Shown in pieces: positions 1-46,227 of a stretch of 64,000 bases of DNA. A program made the translations under genes and the position numbers. The notes under the pieces were generated by a model, which was not told the origin of the DNA, ran no database searches, and saw only the letters and a list, made by a program, of their open reading frames with translations. The stretch is from Amoebidium appalachense (Eukaryota; Ichthyosporea): positions 6,324,001 through 6,388,000 of the forward strand of contig CAVNZM010000011.1 of NCBI GenBank assembly GCA_963693365.1, written 5' to 3'. Within the stretch, counting starts at the first letter, position 1. Every line of letters begins with the position of its first letter.

Positions 1-425
1 CACATCTCGACATGGTATATATACCCAAATACGGTAAGATACACAAAAATGGCAAAAACGACAACCTCCCTAAACAGGTAGTACCCAGGCTCCAAAAAGC
101 TAATAATTAGCACCAAAACAAGCGTGAGCCAATTAGAATCCATGGTGCAAATTTAAAGGACGGCCAATCGGCCGGATCAGATCTGACCGGCGCCAGAAAT
201 ATATAAAGAGGCATAGCCGCTCCGGCAGGTTAAATCAGACTGAGATATCAAATGTTCAGTATACCACCTTAGTACATGGTAGCAAGAACGGGGGGAGAGG
301 GAGGGGTCCACTCCATCATCGCGGTGCATCGTGTGCATGCACGTGTCACGTCTGTGTGTGTACACATGTGTGTGTGTGGGGTGGGGGGAGGGGGGGGAGG
401 CCGGGGGGGGGGTGGGGGGGAGGCG

Positions 426-456
<31 letters not shown>

Positions 457-1107
457 GGGGGGGGGGGATATCGATGCCCGGGTGGCAGTAACAGTCGACT
501 TCCCAGTGAGTGACTGGGTCCAGTTAAACTTCATCTTCGGAAAGAAACTTTGCTGTATATAATCATTCTCAGGGCTGAGAGCCATTTCCTCAGTGCTGGC
601 CACGGCCCGGGTTGCAAACGGTGGTGTTCTTACCTATGTTATACCGTAATATTATTTCAGTGGGCTATTCGTGAGACGTAGTTACCGTAGTGAACAGGAA
701 GTTACAGGTACGGTAGAGAATCCGTGCCTGAGATGACATTCAACTGTAGTCTTACTTAATCTTCCTTTAGTCTATAGTACGTGTACCGTAGCGGCTAGAC
801 AGCCTAGAAATGTAATGGCAGAAGTTACTTTGTACAGTACCTGGGGAGGGGTCCACTACCCCCCCCCCCCCTCCCCCCTCCCCCCCTCTCCCGTCACTAC
901 GGTCCACGACCCCCCCCCCCCCCCCCCCCCCCCTCCCCTCCCCCCGGGGAAGGCTGGTCCACACTCAGTGCCTTTGTTGGTTTCATATCATCGGATGCCG
1001 TCCTTATACGCTAAGTTACGAGCCAAAGTGCCCGCACTATGATAGCGCACATTTAATGCTAAATTACTAGCGGCTGTCAAAGTTTGCGAATGGATATGGT
1101 TATGATA
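1..1107. other. Repeat-rich DNA downstream of the forkhead gene
   Basis: No gene is recognised. The stretch holds G-rich tracts (about 370-470, ending in an uninterrupted G run), C-rich tracts (about 858-955) and unique AT-balanced DNA. It lies 3' of the minus-strand forkhead gene, so part of it is probably that gene's 3' UTR. Confidence 0.5.
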
Positions 1108-13439
<12,332 letters not shown>

Positions 13440-13750
13440 TTTGTGTAGCCTGGGGGCACAGTGCCATGTGGCTGGGGGGAAAGAGGGATTCACAACTTTT
13501 GGGGTAAAAAAAAAAAAAAAAAAAAAAAAAGTTCGTCCCCCCCCCCCCCCCCCCCCTCCCTCCCGGCACCACGTCACCCCCACAAACACGCACGCATGCA
13601 CGCATGCATGCACGCACGCACACACGCACGCACGCACACAAGCATGCACGCACGTGTTTACGCATGCGCGCGCGCGCCACACACACACACACACATACAC
13701 ACACACACACACACACGCACACGTGTACACACACACACACACACACACAA

Positions 13751-13793
<43 letters not shown>

Positions 13794-14249
13794 CACCCAC
13801 CGTCTTTACGCCCAACAAAAATAACTAGTCAAGGTTGTTGCCACGACTTCTGCAAAAGCCCCCCCGCTGATATCACTCCACTCTCCTTCCTTCTCCTTTA
13901 TTGACTTAACAAGTCATAAGTGCGAAACTGTAATTCTGTGATATTATCTACTAGATGTTTTGAACAACTCCACTCTTGTTGTGTTATAAAGAAAGAAGAT
14001 TCTCCCAAAGCCGTAAAAACCAAAGACCAAACCACCCAAACGAACATGCAAGTCCCTACGAAGCATCAAACAAAGGAATGTGCTGTGTGTGGTGTTCTGA
14101 TCAACCAATGGACTAATCATCACTGCCACCCCCCGCAGAAAAGAAACGGTTAACAGACCCCCCCCCCCCTCCTCTTCCCCCTTCCCCCCGGCGGGCCCCC
14201 TCCCCCCTCCCCAACAAACAAACAAACAAACAAACAAATAAAACAAAAC

Positions 14250-14280
<31 letters not shown>

Positions 14281-16529
14281 CAAATAAAGATTGGGGAAAA
14301 AAAAGGGGGGGGGGGGGGGGGGGGGGATAACTCCCCCAACCTTTATTCTTTCTTTTTTTCTTTTTTCTTTTTTTGAGGAGGGGGGGGGGGGGGGGGGCGG
14401 AGAGAATCGGGGGGGGGGGGGGAGAGGGGGGGGGATAACTCCTAGACATCCCACCCTATTCGGTTAATTACACGTTTCTGGTATACCAACGAAGGGAAAG
14501 GGCAAAAAAGAAAGGTTGACAGCTTGAGGACCAAAAAAATGTTAAGTTACCCAGGAAACCCAGAAGGCATATTCACCCATACACCCACTAAGGAGCACAA
14601 ATCCATAGCTGCACACAACCCACCGTCACCTATACTGAAAACAGTTATGTTCGCAGAAATCCAAACAGAAGAAACATCGATTTTAATGCTGCTCAGGAGG
14701 GAATATCAGTGAACGGCAAAGATCCAGAACAACAGGCGCAGAAATGTTGACCCAAATCTTACTCACATCTCCTATCTGCTGACAATACCTTTCTCCCTCC
14801 CCTCTCCACCATTCCTTTCTTTTCCCTTTTCAGTTTTTTCTTTTTTTTCGGTTTCTACCCACCTCTGATTCGCTTACTATGACCGCAACATACCTATGAT
14901 GTCCAGCCGGATCTGAAAGTCTCAGTGTATATATATATGGTGGAGTTATATGAGTGATCAAACGACGGAGCCGGTATACATTTGTTAATCTTCATGCATG
15001 AAGATCTTAATTGGAGTGGACACCAGACACCAATATAGTGGAGAGCCATGTGGGCTTGAGCAACATAATCCGTGCGAAAGAAGAGTGCCTTAGTTCTTGG
15101 GAGTTGGCATATCTTGCATATTAAATTTCCCTTTATGCCTCAGCTATTGTAAAAATAATCGTGCAGAGTCTGATTCAAAAGAGAGATAACCAGTTGAGAA
15201 ACTCCGAGCTTCTTCTTCATTCAAGCTCTCAGTTATCCTTACTACAGGGTGTTAGACCAAAGACCAAAGGTGTGGAGTGCCTACCTTGTTTCGGACTCTG
15301 CCACCACCTGTCCACCAATCTTTCGATGGAAACCTTGAATCAAAGAGTTGAACACCCGCCGGGAAATGCCCGTGTATGTGATTCTGCCCTTCTGGATGCG
15401 ATATTATCAGGCTCTTTCTCGATCTTAACACCTATGACATCTGTGTTCTGACCGAACACGGGTAACAACAGTGCCTCAGTCTCCAACGATCAGGAAACTT
15501 GCATTGCCAACAGGCGAAGAACCTCAAGCTACACCACACCTCGCTCACCAAACGAAGCCGAGTTAACAATATCCTTTTCTGAATTAGCCACAAAATTTCT
15601 ATCAATACCGATCTTGCATCTCTCAAAACATCACTTCACTCTGAAAGCCTTGATGTCCTACAGGTCCTGATTACCCAACCCAAACACTCCCTTTGGCGAA
15701 GGCTTCCACCTATCTTCTCTCTCTTATCTATCTATTCTCTATTTCACTATTGAAATAACATGTTGGAACTACATAGTGTTTAGAAAACATGCACCATTTT
15801 GAGTTTGCTCCAAAGGTCCAACTGGGTTTCCTCTCTTCTTCCCGGCCCCCTCAACCTTGTACACCAGCTTATTTGACCCCCCTCCAACTTCTTTCCATAA
15901 AAGGCAAGTACCTTTTAATATTTATGCCCATATTTGGGTTAGGTATTGGCGCCAAAACTCAAAAGCGATCTACCCGTGCTCAGTTTCGCTCGCTTAGTGC
16001 CCTCGTGGCAGCCGGGGACAGACGTGACTCTCAAAATCGAATAGAGAGAGTTCATGTTGATGATCTCAGTCAGTGGCATTCATATATAGCTAGCGAATGA
16101 GATGAAGCTAGATGTATAATAACTAACAATGGAAAGGAGTAAGCTGAACTATCATAGCCAACAACTGTTCTCTCAACGAACTGATAAAGATTAGTGAAGA
16201 ATAGAAAGAAGGCTTGAGAGATTTGAGGGGAAAGAGGACCGCTCCACGAACACACTTGCTTGTCAGCCCGCCTGGTCCGAGTGTTTTCATAGTCACACAG
16301 CAACGCTTTTTTCTTCCTTGATGGACACTCCTCCTCTTCGTTTTCCATAGCAGTTCAACGTAACGAAGATTACAGCTCGAAACAAAGAAGCAAGGCATCA
16401 AACTCCGCCTCACCCTCAGTCACTTTACCAGCTCAGCCATCACGTGTAAGCTTGTGGCTGTAAATACATCAACACCATTTATTTTAGAGCACACGCCTAC
16501 AAGCACCTTATATAGATATTATTATCAAC
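13440..16529. other. Intergenic DNA between divergent forkhead and COA1 genes; no recognised gene
   Basis: 13500-13800 is poly(A), poly(C) and mixed CA/CG microsatellite. 14160-14440 is a chain of C, A and G homopolymers. 14460-16500 is ordinary-complexity DNA with only short unrecognised ORFs (for example 15161-15451). The interval must contain both 5' regions, since the forkhead gene reads left and COA1 reads right. Confidence 0.5.
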
Positions 16530-18392
16530 ATGGGCTTGCCGCCTTTTTCTGCCTTGAAAACCATCGCTGCCTCTGGTGCCGTTTTCACGGTGGCAGCCGG
16601 GTTCATGTTTTACTGGGACATACAAAGGAAGCTTCGAAGCGGACCATACTATGCCTTGACACAGTCTGCTATTAGGCAGAATGAAACTGCTATGAATGCT
16701 CTAGGGGATAAGTATGACGTCGGCTATTTCAAGCTGAGAGACCCGTACAACAAGGTGAACCATCAGGAGGCGCATTTGAAGTATATCCTGAAGGTATATC
16801 TCCCCCCCCCCCCCCCCCCCGGCACCTCCTCCCTTGCCACACACACTTATTTGGAAACAAACACATTCCTTCCCTGCCTATCGGGCATTCTCGCTGTTTG
16901 TACACAAGTGTGGATTTCGCTTCATGTGTGTGGCTCCATAGACTATTATTCGCCTTTGGACTTTGAACTATGTACCACTTCCCCCCCCCCCCCCACCACC
17001 ACCACCACTCCCCTTCCCCCCCCCCCCCCCCCTGCTACCTCCCCCTCTGTACCGAGACTACTTACTCTCCCACCCACCCACACCCTTCACCCATTTTCCG
17101 TGCGAGTTAAAAACTTTTTCCTTCTCGCACTTGCTTTCACCTTTTTCGTTGTTTGGTGTAGATGGCTCTATCAAGTGTGGTGGCCATTTTGTACAAGAAT
17201 GAAGGGGGAAAGGGGGGCGGGGATATAAGGGGGAGGGGCGGGGGGAGGAGGAGAGGGGGGGGGGGGGGAGTGTGTGTGTGTGTGGGTGGGTGGATGGGTG
17301 GGTGGGTGGTTGTGTGTGACGGGGCGGGAGAAGGGGGGGGGGGGGGGGGGGGGGGAGAACAAAGGGATGGGGAGAAAGTAGAAGGAATGAAGAGGAAGAG
17401 AATGGGAGGGCGGGAAGGCGGGGAGGGAGTTGGTGGGGGGGGGGGGGGGGGGGGGGAATTTTAAGGCTGAAGAAGGGTCTGGATACTAGAAAAATTGTGG
17501 AGAAGAGTGAGGGGATAGGGGTTATGGAGGAAATGGGGCTGTGTGCGTTTGTGGTGTGTGTGCTGGTGTTTTGCTGGGAAAGAAAGAGGGGGGGAGGGGG
17601 GGAGGGGGGAGGGGGAGGGGAGGAGGAATATCAACAGCAGAAGGGAGAGTGCAGATTCTCGGCGGTGGTGGGTGTGTGGGTGTGTCTGTGTGTGTCTCTG
17701 GTGGTGGGGGATGGGGGGGGGGAGGGGGGGGAGGGGGGAAGGGTTGGAGTGTGGTGGGGTAGTGTGTGGGTGTGTGTGTTTTAAGGCACGTAATTGAGAG
17801 GTGGGGCAAGTGGGGGAAGGGATTTGGCTTTTTTCTGTGTGCCGTGTTTCGTAATGTTTAAGCTGTTAGCCCTCCCTCTTCCCCCCCCCTTGCCCCCCCC
17901 CCCCCCTCCCCCCCCCCCCCCCTCCCCTCCCTGTTCCCTCGGGGCACCCCTGTCCCCCTCCTCACCTTAGGTGCCCCTCCCCCCCATGCTCTTTTTCTCC
18001 TCATTTTTGGCCCCTGACCAATACGCACTCCCCCCCCCCCACACACACACACACATAAGACACACCCCTCTCGTCCCTCTACACAAGTACACATGTACGT
18101 ACGTATACACGCACACACGCACACACACACACACCATTTTCCTCTTCAGGGCTCAAAATCATCAGCCGTAGTCCTGAGCGACGCGATTCGAAAAGACGAC
18201 AAATCGTGGGAGCTGACCCGGCTTGAGTTTTACGGCGGGACGAAGGAAAATCCCGTTCGCCTGGTGATTGTAGAGGGGAAACAGGAAAATACGCAAGGAA
18301 AAACACCGGAAAATGCCTATGCGGTTACGCAAAATGCGGCGGTGCCGGGAGGGCTAGATGCGAAGTTGCAGACACCACAACCTGTCGCATAG
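16530..18392 (+). CDS. COA1: COA1-like cytochrome c oxidase assembly factor, 2 exons
   Basis: Predicted 168-aa mitochondrial inner-membrane protein. COA1-family proteins act early in respiratory-chain assembly (Cox1 maturation in yeast). Exon 1 is 16530-16793 (88 codons) and exon 2 is 18150-18392, both phase 0, with donor AAG|GTATAT and acceptor CTCTTCAG|GG. Visible: a short N-terminus, one hydrophobic segment at about residues 8-28 and a soluble domain. That domain has PYYALTQSAI, a LG..Y..GYFKLRDPYN stretch, HLKYILKGSKSS and SWELTRLEFY. Animal COA1 shows the same order: a YYKL-like helix, the ...YLKLIDREN strand, a KIPVSGSKSEG-like turn and WHLDEVFLEL. The C-terminal about 35 residues (after residue 130) are a Gln/Pro-rich extension without family match. 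The intron is mostly C-, G- and GT-tracts. The first ATG after the TATATAGATATT-rich upstream DNA was taken as start. I am confident of the family and less so of orthology. Confidence 0.8.
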
Positions 18393-18483
18393 AGAAATGT
18401 AATAGTGGGGCTGTGTGTGTGTGTGTGGTGGTGATGGTGGTGGTGGTGGTTTGGGGGAAGAGGGGTGGGGTGGGGGGGGGCAT

Positions 18484-18515
<32 letters not shown>

Positions 18516-18768
18516 GGGGTATATGTAGAGGCCGGAGGCTATTGGATGTAAAAATGATATTATGGCGATGCTGGAAAAAGGGCCACTAGGGCCTATTTAG
18601 GGTTTGGGCGGGTGGTTTTTCGAATCTCGTTTTGTTATCTCCCTTTTTCGAATAAACAAGGACATGTGCGTTGTAAGGGGAATCCCCCAAACGTATAAAG
18701 GTACTTTGCTTCTGTGCAGCAGTGGTGGTGGTGGTGGTGGTGGTGGTGGTGGGGTGCGTGCATGTGTG

Positions 18769-18854
<86 letters not shown>

Positions 18855-19607
18855 GGGATTGCGGAACACGGTACGGAGTACACATACACGATGTGAAGCC
18901 TGGTGCAGGACACATGCAGAGGCATACATTCAAGTATGCAAAATCAGCAATGCATACAGTTTTTTTTTTTTGGGGGGGGGGGGCTGGCTTAAATAAGTAA
19001 CAGGTCTCACTGAGTGTCCGATGAAAATAACCTGAAAATATCCTAGGATCCTATATTTCTAGTCACGAGTTTCTAATTGTCCGGGATAAATTGGTGTCCT
19101 TCAGCCTTCCGATCTCTCGTAATGAATGGATTCAATGTTTATTCTCGTGAATTCGTATCTACCAACCGAACACTGCAATCTTTAACAGAGAATTCCCGTT
19201 TGCACTCACACTAATGAAATTTTCGTACCGTTTTTAACGGCTAAAAAACAGTCATATTCCAGAAGCCACTGGATATTGCTTCTCCGCGGGCGCACCAAAA
19301 CAATTAAAACCTGAGCAAATGCATATCCTCATTCATGATCTCCTTATTTCACCTTTCTTTCTTAAACCCCCCCCCCCCCCCCCCAAACAATCAAATAATA
19401 ATAATAATAATAATAATAACATAAAATAAAAAAGGAGCATCATGCACACACACACTATATTCATGCCAAAAAAGTCTCACGAGGTCCAGCCCCAAACGCC
19501 TATGTGCTGTATTTTCCATCCCCCAGCCAATCAGATGAGCCCGATAACACATTTAAATTTTATTAAACAAATGGGCCCCCAACATTGGTGAAAGATTAGC
19601 CCATACA
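18393..19607. other. Intergenic spacer between convergent COA1 and PNPOx-like genes
   Basis: Contains a (GGT)n stretch near 18430, a poly(G) run, a (GT)n run at about 18772-18838, a family B repeat, and an (AAT)n run at about 19395-19420. The rest is unique AT-balanced DNA without a recognisable exon. Both flanking genes end here. Confidence 0.6.
18855..18960 (+). repeat. Dispersed repeat, family B
   Basis: Directly after a (GT)n plus poly(G) tract: ATTGCGGAACACGGTACGGA, then GGTGCAGGACACATGCAGAG, then CAAGTATGCA. It is truncated before the hairpin tail seen in the copies at 34798 and 41590. Confidence 0.88.
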
Positions 19608-23354
<3,747 letters not shown>

Positions 23355-24141
23355 CTTCGGCCTAAAAAAGTTGAATCAGATGAGATGTTCGAGCGCGTTT
23401 ATCCGGGGTAAACGGTGAGGCCAGACGTGTACACGTCGGGGTTACCTAATTCAAATTTGAGCGAGGATTTCTTTTCTGGTAATCATGTAAGTCAGGATGT
23501 TCATCTAAAGTTAGGACAATACCACAAAAGAGTGGATGACAGTGGTGGTGGTGGTGGTGGCGGGGTTGGGGGGAGGGGGAGGGGATTAACGGGAGGGGTT
23601 TTTGTAGTTCCTGCAGCTGCTTTTACCGAAACGGTAACAAGACCGCACATAGATATAGATGTGCCTGCAACTAATAGGTATTCTATTGTATACAAGTAGT
23701 GTCCAAAATTTGAACGAAGTGTAGGCTTAATCTTCCCAATTTGAAGCTTGCCCTCAGCAGAATCGCAATAGAGCGGTATGACGTCATCATAAATTTTGGC
23801 GCCAAATTTTCCTGCGCATTGGGCATGTCCCCGCCCCAAGGCCTGCTAAACAGCACTCCATTTAGGAGGCCTTGCCCCGCCCTCTTCCCGGCCTCATTAT
23901 TTTCTGTTGCCAGGCTTCAAGCGAAAGCTAGGGTACAGTCGGTGCTAAGTGTAGGACGGTAGTTCGCGGACCCCTAATTAAGGCCCCCCTCCCCCTAGCC
24001 CTCACCCCTCCCTCCCCCTCCCCCCCCCCCCCCCCCCCCCTTCCCCTCCCCCCTGCCCCCCCCTCCCCCCCTCCCCCTCCCCCTCCCCCCGGACCAAAAC
24101 GGGATTTAAAAAAAAAGCCAGAAATGTGCGTGTGTGTGTCC
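23355..24141. other. Upstream region of the PNPOx-like gene; no gene seen
   Basis: Holds a (GGT)n stretch at about 23540-23560, then unique DNA with a near-palindromic TTTGGCGCCAAA at about 23797. A C-rich block at 23980-24090 leads into the minisatellite. A promoter for the minus-strand gene should lie here, but no element can be defended. Confidence 0.5.
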
Positions 24142-24390
24142 AGCAAGCAGCACCAGCCCCCACCCAGCCAGCAGCACCGGCCACCACCCTGCCAGCGAGC
24201 TAGCACCAGCCCCCACCCTGCCAGTAACATCAGCCCCCACCCAGCCAGCATCACCGGCCTCCACCCAGCCACCAGCACCAGCCCCCACAGCCAGCAGCAC
24301 CAGCCCCCACCCAGCCAGAAGCACCGGCCCCCACCCAGCCAGCAGCACCAGCCAACACCCCACCAGCAGCACCAACCCTCATCCACCCAT
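24142..24390 (+). repeat. Minisatellite with an approximately 24-bp unit
   Basis: About ten degenerate copies of a unit containing CAGCACCAGCCCCCACCCAG, sometimes shortened or extended by 3-9 bp. The unit keeps a Pro/Gln/His-rich reading frame open. It sits immediately 5' of the retrotransposon remnant and may be part of the element's coding region or a separate expansion. Confidence 0.88.
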
Positions 24391-26340
24391 TAGCAGGGCC
24401 CAATCCACCCAACTACAGCCCCTGGCCAACCAGCAGCAGTCTTGCAACCACATCCGAGCGACCAACCACCAGCAGCACCCCTCCCGTCGATGCATCCCCC
24501 GACCACCAACACCCACCACAACACAGCCCGATACACCCACCCACCCCAGTACACAGTGAGACCTGTGACCCCCACCGGTACCGACCTAGTGGACTCCAGC
24601 ACAGCCACCACATGGGCCATGGCCATGGCACAATGGCCGCCCACCAGCCCCATCACCATCTACACGGACGGCAGCCGCATTTCTACAGGGCCACAACCAA
24701 CAGCCGGGGCAGGAGCAGTGCTAGATACCCCGGACATAACCACCGTCATCACCGCATCAACCTCGGACCATGGACGGCAGAGTCCTTGACAAGTGCAGAG
24801 GTGACCGGCATCCTCCTGGGGCTCACCCTCACCCCCCCGGCCGACAGCTGACCATCATGACCATCAAGCTGGACAGCCAGGCAGCCATCAAGGAGTGGCG
24901 CCGCTTCAACAACCCCCACCTACCCCTACGCCGACGGCTACGAGTCCCCAACTTCAACGAATGGAGCCACATAGCCTACCTCGTCCAGACAAGACAGGGC
25001 ACCTTCACCTTGGAGTGGGTGAAAGGCCACCAGACCGGCACCACCCGGGAGGCAACCCGGAACAACCAGGCAGACGTGGCAGCCAAGGCCGGCACCAGCC
25101 TCCCGTAGTACCCCAACCCCCTCCCCCGGGCCCCCACCACCCCCCAGCACCTACCCACCATCCAACACCACTTCGTCCCAGGCAGCCTACCCACCACCCT
25201 CCGGCAACTAGGCCACCACTGCATTACCACATGGGCCAACCAGCTGCCCTCCCTCCGGATCATCACCGATCCCAGGATCACCACCAAGGAGAGACGAAAT
25301 TTATCACTGGCCGCCAATCGAATGCACTGCAACCCAGCCCAAGAGCACCACACGGCTCGCCGTTTCAAGATGGCCAGAGGCCTCCTACCAACAATGCACC
25401 GACTGCACCGAGACCACCCCAAGCAGTACCCGTCTTCGGCATGCCCCCGGTGCAAAGCAACGAGCGAAACCCAACTCCACCTCTGGACGTGCCCCCACAA
25501 TGACCCAGTGACCCCTACAATGCAGACCCTAGTGGAGGACACCATCCACAAGACGGTGACTCAATGCACCACCCGACAGGGACAGGATGGCCCCTGGGCC
25601 ATCACCCAACAGATCGTAGCCAACCTACCGTGGCGGCACCTCACCAGCCCCACCTGCCTCCCAGCAGCACCCCCCTCAACACAAGAATGGATCAGTAGAG
25701 GGCTATGCCCCAGGGACATCACTCTACCCCCAGCCCTCGACAGGCACCCCCGAGTCCGAGACACCCTATTGGCTAATCTGTCCCAGTGTGTATCCGTTAT
25801 TTTTCTTTGAATATATCTGGAAACCTAGATATAGAACACTACACCCAAACCCCACAACCAAACCCAAACATAAAGCCCACAAAAACACACAAGCTACCCG
25901 CAGGAAGCAGCCACGCACAACACCTAGAGCCAAAAACCCCCCCACCCACACCCTACCAGCCCTGCCCCAATTGCAGATACACCCACCGCAAAATAGATTG
26001 CAACCCCCACCACACATACAGACACACAGCAACCACCACAACCCTACACGGCATGGGGAACCACATACATCCCACCACTCTCAACCCAACAGCACCATCA
26101 CACCACGTTAGACCCCCGTCAGCAGCCATGTGAATTTTCGGACACGGGCCCCCCCCATAGCTAAACTACAACTAGCTAGAACCAAACCCCCCCGCATCTC
26201 TTGTAAATAGTATAGTCCGATCGTTCTGCCATTCTGTCTGGCGGGCTCAGTCTAGAACGTAGGTATATAGTTCCCATGGGGCTGGTACCCACCACTAGAC
26301 GGCGGTACTGAATAAGACCTTAAATGAAAAGGTTCAAATC
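24391..26340 (+). mobile_element. Decayed non-LTR retrotransposon 3' end with RNase H domain
   Basis: The RNase H core is readable in pieces. IYTDGS (first catalytic Asp) is near 24661, SAEVTGILLGL (catalytic Glu) near 24798, and IKLDSQAAI (second Asp) near 24863. These are followed by LEWVKGH and NNQADVAAKAG near 25010-25095. The three core pieces lie in three different frames, and an in-frame TAG ends the last one at 25108. Downstream, in the same frame, an open stretch to 25810 has R-x-KMARGLLPT and a CPRCKATSETQLHLWTCPHN zinc-knuckle-like motif, the usual tail after RNase H in LINE-type elements. No reverse transcriptase is present to the left, so the copy is 5'-truncated. The 3' end is probably the AATGAAAAGGTTCAAATCAA sequence running into the (TG)n tract at 26343. 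At least two frameshifts and one stop make it inactive. Confidence 0.82.
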
Positions 26341-26491
26341 AAATGTGTGTGTGTGTGTGTGTGTGTGTGCTGTGTGCGTGTGTTTGTACGTGTTTGTGTT
26401 TGTGTGTTGTGCATGCGCCTGTGTGTGCATAAGTGTGTGTGTGTGCACGCGCACGTGTGTGTGTGCGTGCGCGCGCATGTGCGTGAGCGTG

Positions 26492-26983
26492 AGCGTCTTT
26501 GACCCTTCCCCAGCAAAGCAGGCTCTTTACGACGAGTTTTACGCTGCTACAAATGTGCTTGTGGTTAACGAGGGGGAGGCAGGTGAGCTATGATGTCTGG
26601 TATTTCTGTGAATGGGTTGAAAGACGCGGAAAAGGCGGCTAAAGTACTTCTTGCCAAGCCTGGGGGTGGCCGATGACTCATCACTGATCGGGTGACTATG
26701 GGCGGTGACGGTATTGTATATCTCGGAAAGAAAATGGGAAATTCGGAGTATATCCCGGCTGTTAAAGGTGCCTAAAGTGGTTGATACGGCAGGCGCAGGT
26801 GATGCCTTTTTAGGCGCTCTTGCGTATTTTTCCGGTATGGTGGGTGCAAACGGTGAGAGAATGGGTATGGTGGATGCCATAGGCAGAGCCAATCAGGTGG
26901 CGGCGGTGACGGTGCAGCGCTACGGCACACAGGCCTCGTACCCTGCAAGGAGTGAGCTGCCTGCGGAGTTGTTCCGCATGTAG
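26492..26983 (+). pseudogene. Ribokinase/PfkB-family sugar kinase, C-terminal fragment with frame lesions
   Basis: PfkB kinases phosphorylate ribose, adenosine or related sugars. The fragment reads [15 protein letters not shown] and NVLVVNEGEAGEL, then GLKDAEKAAKVLLAKPG. After that come VTMGGDGIVYLG and VVDTAGAGDAFLGALAYF, with the GAGD anion hole/catalytic motif intact. The C-terminus runs to ELPAELFRM and a stop at 26983. Three lesions interrupt it: a one-base loss near 26588, an in-frame TGA at 26674 and one extra base near 26768. The N-terminal half, including the sugar-binding region, was not found; the left neighbour is a (GT)n tract and the retrotransposon remnant. The lesions could be real (a pseudogene cut by the insertion) or consensus errors in a functional gene. 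A GTGAGC at 26583 looks like a donor, but splicing there would remove family-like sequence. Confidence 0.75.
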
Positions 26984-27191
26984 TTGTGTTTTCATGGTAT
27001 ATATACAACACTGTTTTCCCTTTTTCTTTTTTCTATTTCTTCTTTCATTTTTTTCTCCTTTTTTTTGCAGTTTTTATTGAAGTTACTAGAGCTTGTTTCT
27101 TTTTACACGTTCTTATTCACGGCCTTTTTTTTTTTCCCCGCACAGCGAAAATTATCGTTTCTATTGACATTCTTTCCCATCCCCCCCTCCC

Positions 27192-27232
<41 letters not shown>

Positions 27233-28100
27233 ACACGGCCCCATGTTGAAACACACACCCCTAGTGTGTGTAAATTCGTTTTGGCTGGTGCCAGTATAAT
27301 TACGAAGAGTTAATTTAATTTGATTTACCAAATTTTAAGGATGGCCCTTATAGAGCCACCAACCGTTAAATTTTTATGCCTTTTTTAATTTTTGGCTGTG
27401 TCAAGAGCCACTTGTTGGACCTAATTAACCTCTTTAAAAGTTAGGGACAGAATTTTCGGAGGTTCAGACACAAATCAACTTCTGCAGCCATAAACAACCT
27501 AATTTAACAGCCTGCACAGGGACATGGTGCGCATCCACCTAGAAAGTCGGAACCAGGAAGATGGGGCCCTGAAAGCAGGGGAATCGAAACACGTGTGAAA
27601 ATCCCTGGGGGTGGGGCGGGTGGTGGTGGTGGTGATGGGACGGGTGGGGGTGGGGGGTGGGGGGGGAGGGGGGAGGCGGGAAATGGGTGGTGGTGGTGAT
27701 CTCTGGAGTGACTTCGTTCCCCCAACGCTCCATGCATGAGCAACGCTCATGTGCACACAAGCGTTATTCTCTGTGCAAGTTTTATTTGTCTCGCTTCTTT
27801 AAATACATCATATGGGACATCTCGAAAAATACTCAAAAGTGGTAAACAGGACTCGTTATTGCACTATTCCAAAACCCCGGAAATCATCCCAATATCACGG
27901 AATTTATCCCGAAAAAAAGCGAATTGCTCAAAAATCCCATGATCCAATAGATCTCCACCGCTGCGTCAGCTGGAGTTAGACTATCTCGTTACCTACAGAT
28001 ACATATGTGCCTACTCCACTCACTCACTACTAGAGCTGAAGTCATACATACTACATGTGTATACAAATGTGTGACCATCAGCAGCACATCCCCCCCCCCT

Positions 28101-28131
<31 letters not shown>

Positions 28132-28327
28132 CCAGGTATAGAGCCAACCCAAAAAACCAATCGAATACCTACACTAAAAAATAAAATTTTAATACGGCAT
28201 GTACCTATATTACACTCATTTTTACGCCAGATGCTGCGCCTGCTTCTTCTGTGCCGGGCTACAAGGTGAGAAAAAAGACTCCTAAGCCATATCCAACCTG
28301 GATTTCAATTAGACGGCTGCAACCTTG

Positions 28328-28401
<74 letters not shown>

Positions 28402-28639
28402 TGTGCCTGCACGCGGCGGTGTGCATGTGTGCATGTATGTGCATGTGCACGAGGGTCCACACGTGCCGATAGGTGTGTGTGTGCGTGCATGCGTACGCGC
28501 GGCGTGTGTGCAAGTAATCATCGTTGGAATAGGAGTCGAGGTTTGTGTTTGTGTGGAGATGGCATAGGGACTGGAATTCATATACAAATACTGCAATTCT
28601 TCCCACATTTTTTTTTCTCGTTTTTCTCCCTCCCATTCC
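26984..28639. other. Spacer downstream of the Sec14-PTP gene; no recognised gene
   Basis: Contains T-rich DNA (27005-27150), poly(C) runs near 27200 and 28090, a (GGT)-rich block near 27620, and a (GT)n run at about 28330-28394. The part near 28640 is likely the 3' UTR of the minus-strand phosphatase gene. A short minus ORF at about 27499-27600 preceded by TTTCAG was not recognisable. Confidence 0.55.

Positions 28640-46227
<17,588 letters not shown>

Noticed and set aside
13920-14153. 77-codon plus ORF with CAVCGVLINQWTNHHCHP zinc-finger-like motif
   Set aside because: A single short motif in an otherwise unrecognisable ORF with no splice or homology support.
17162-17202. Possible middle exon of COA1 (reads DGSIKCGGHFVQ in one frame after TTGGTGTAG)
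   Set aside because: That frame does not match the phase of exon 1, and joining 16793 directly to 18150 already restores the family's GSKS turn and phase.
23790-23812. TTTGGCGCCAAA palindrome as an E2F-type site (similar TTTGGCGCC/TTGGCGCC cores near 2927 and 15941)
   Set aside because: Three short matches in 64 kb are not significant without expression or conservation data.
26583-26640. Intron in the ribokinase fragment starting at GTGAGC
   Set aside because: The sequence it would remove encodes family-like residues (DAEKAAKVLL), so a one-base loss is the better reading.
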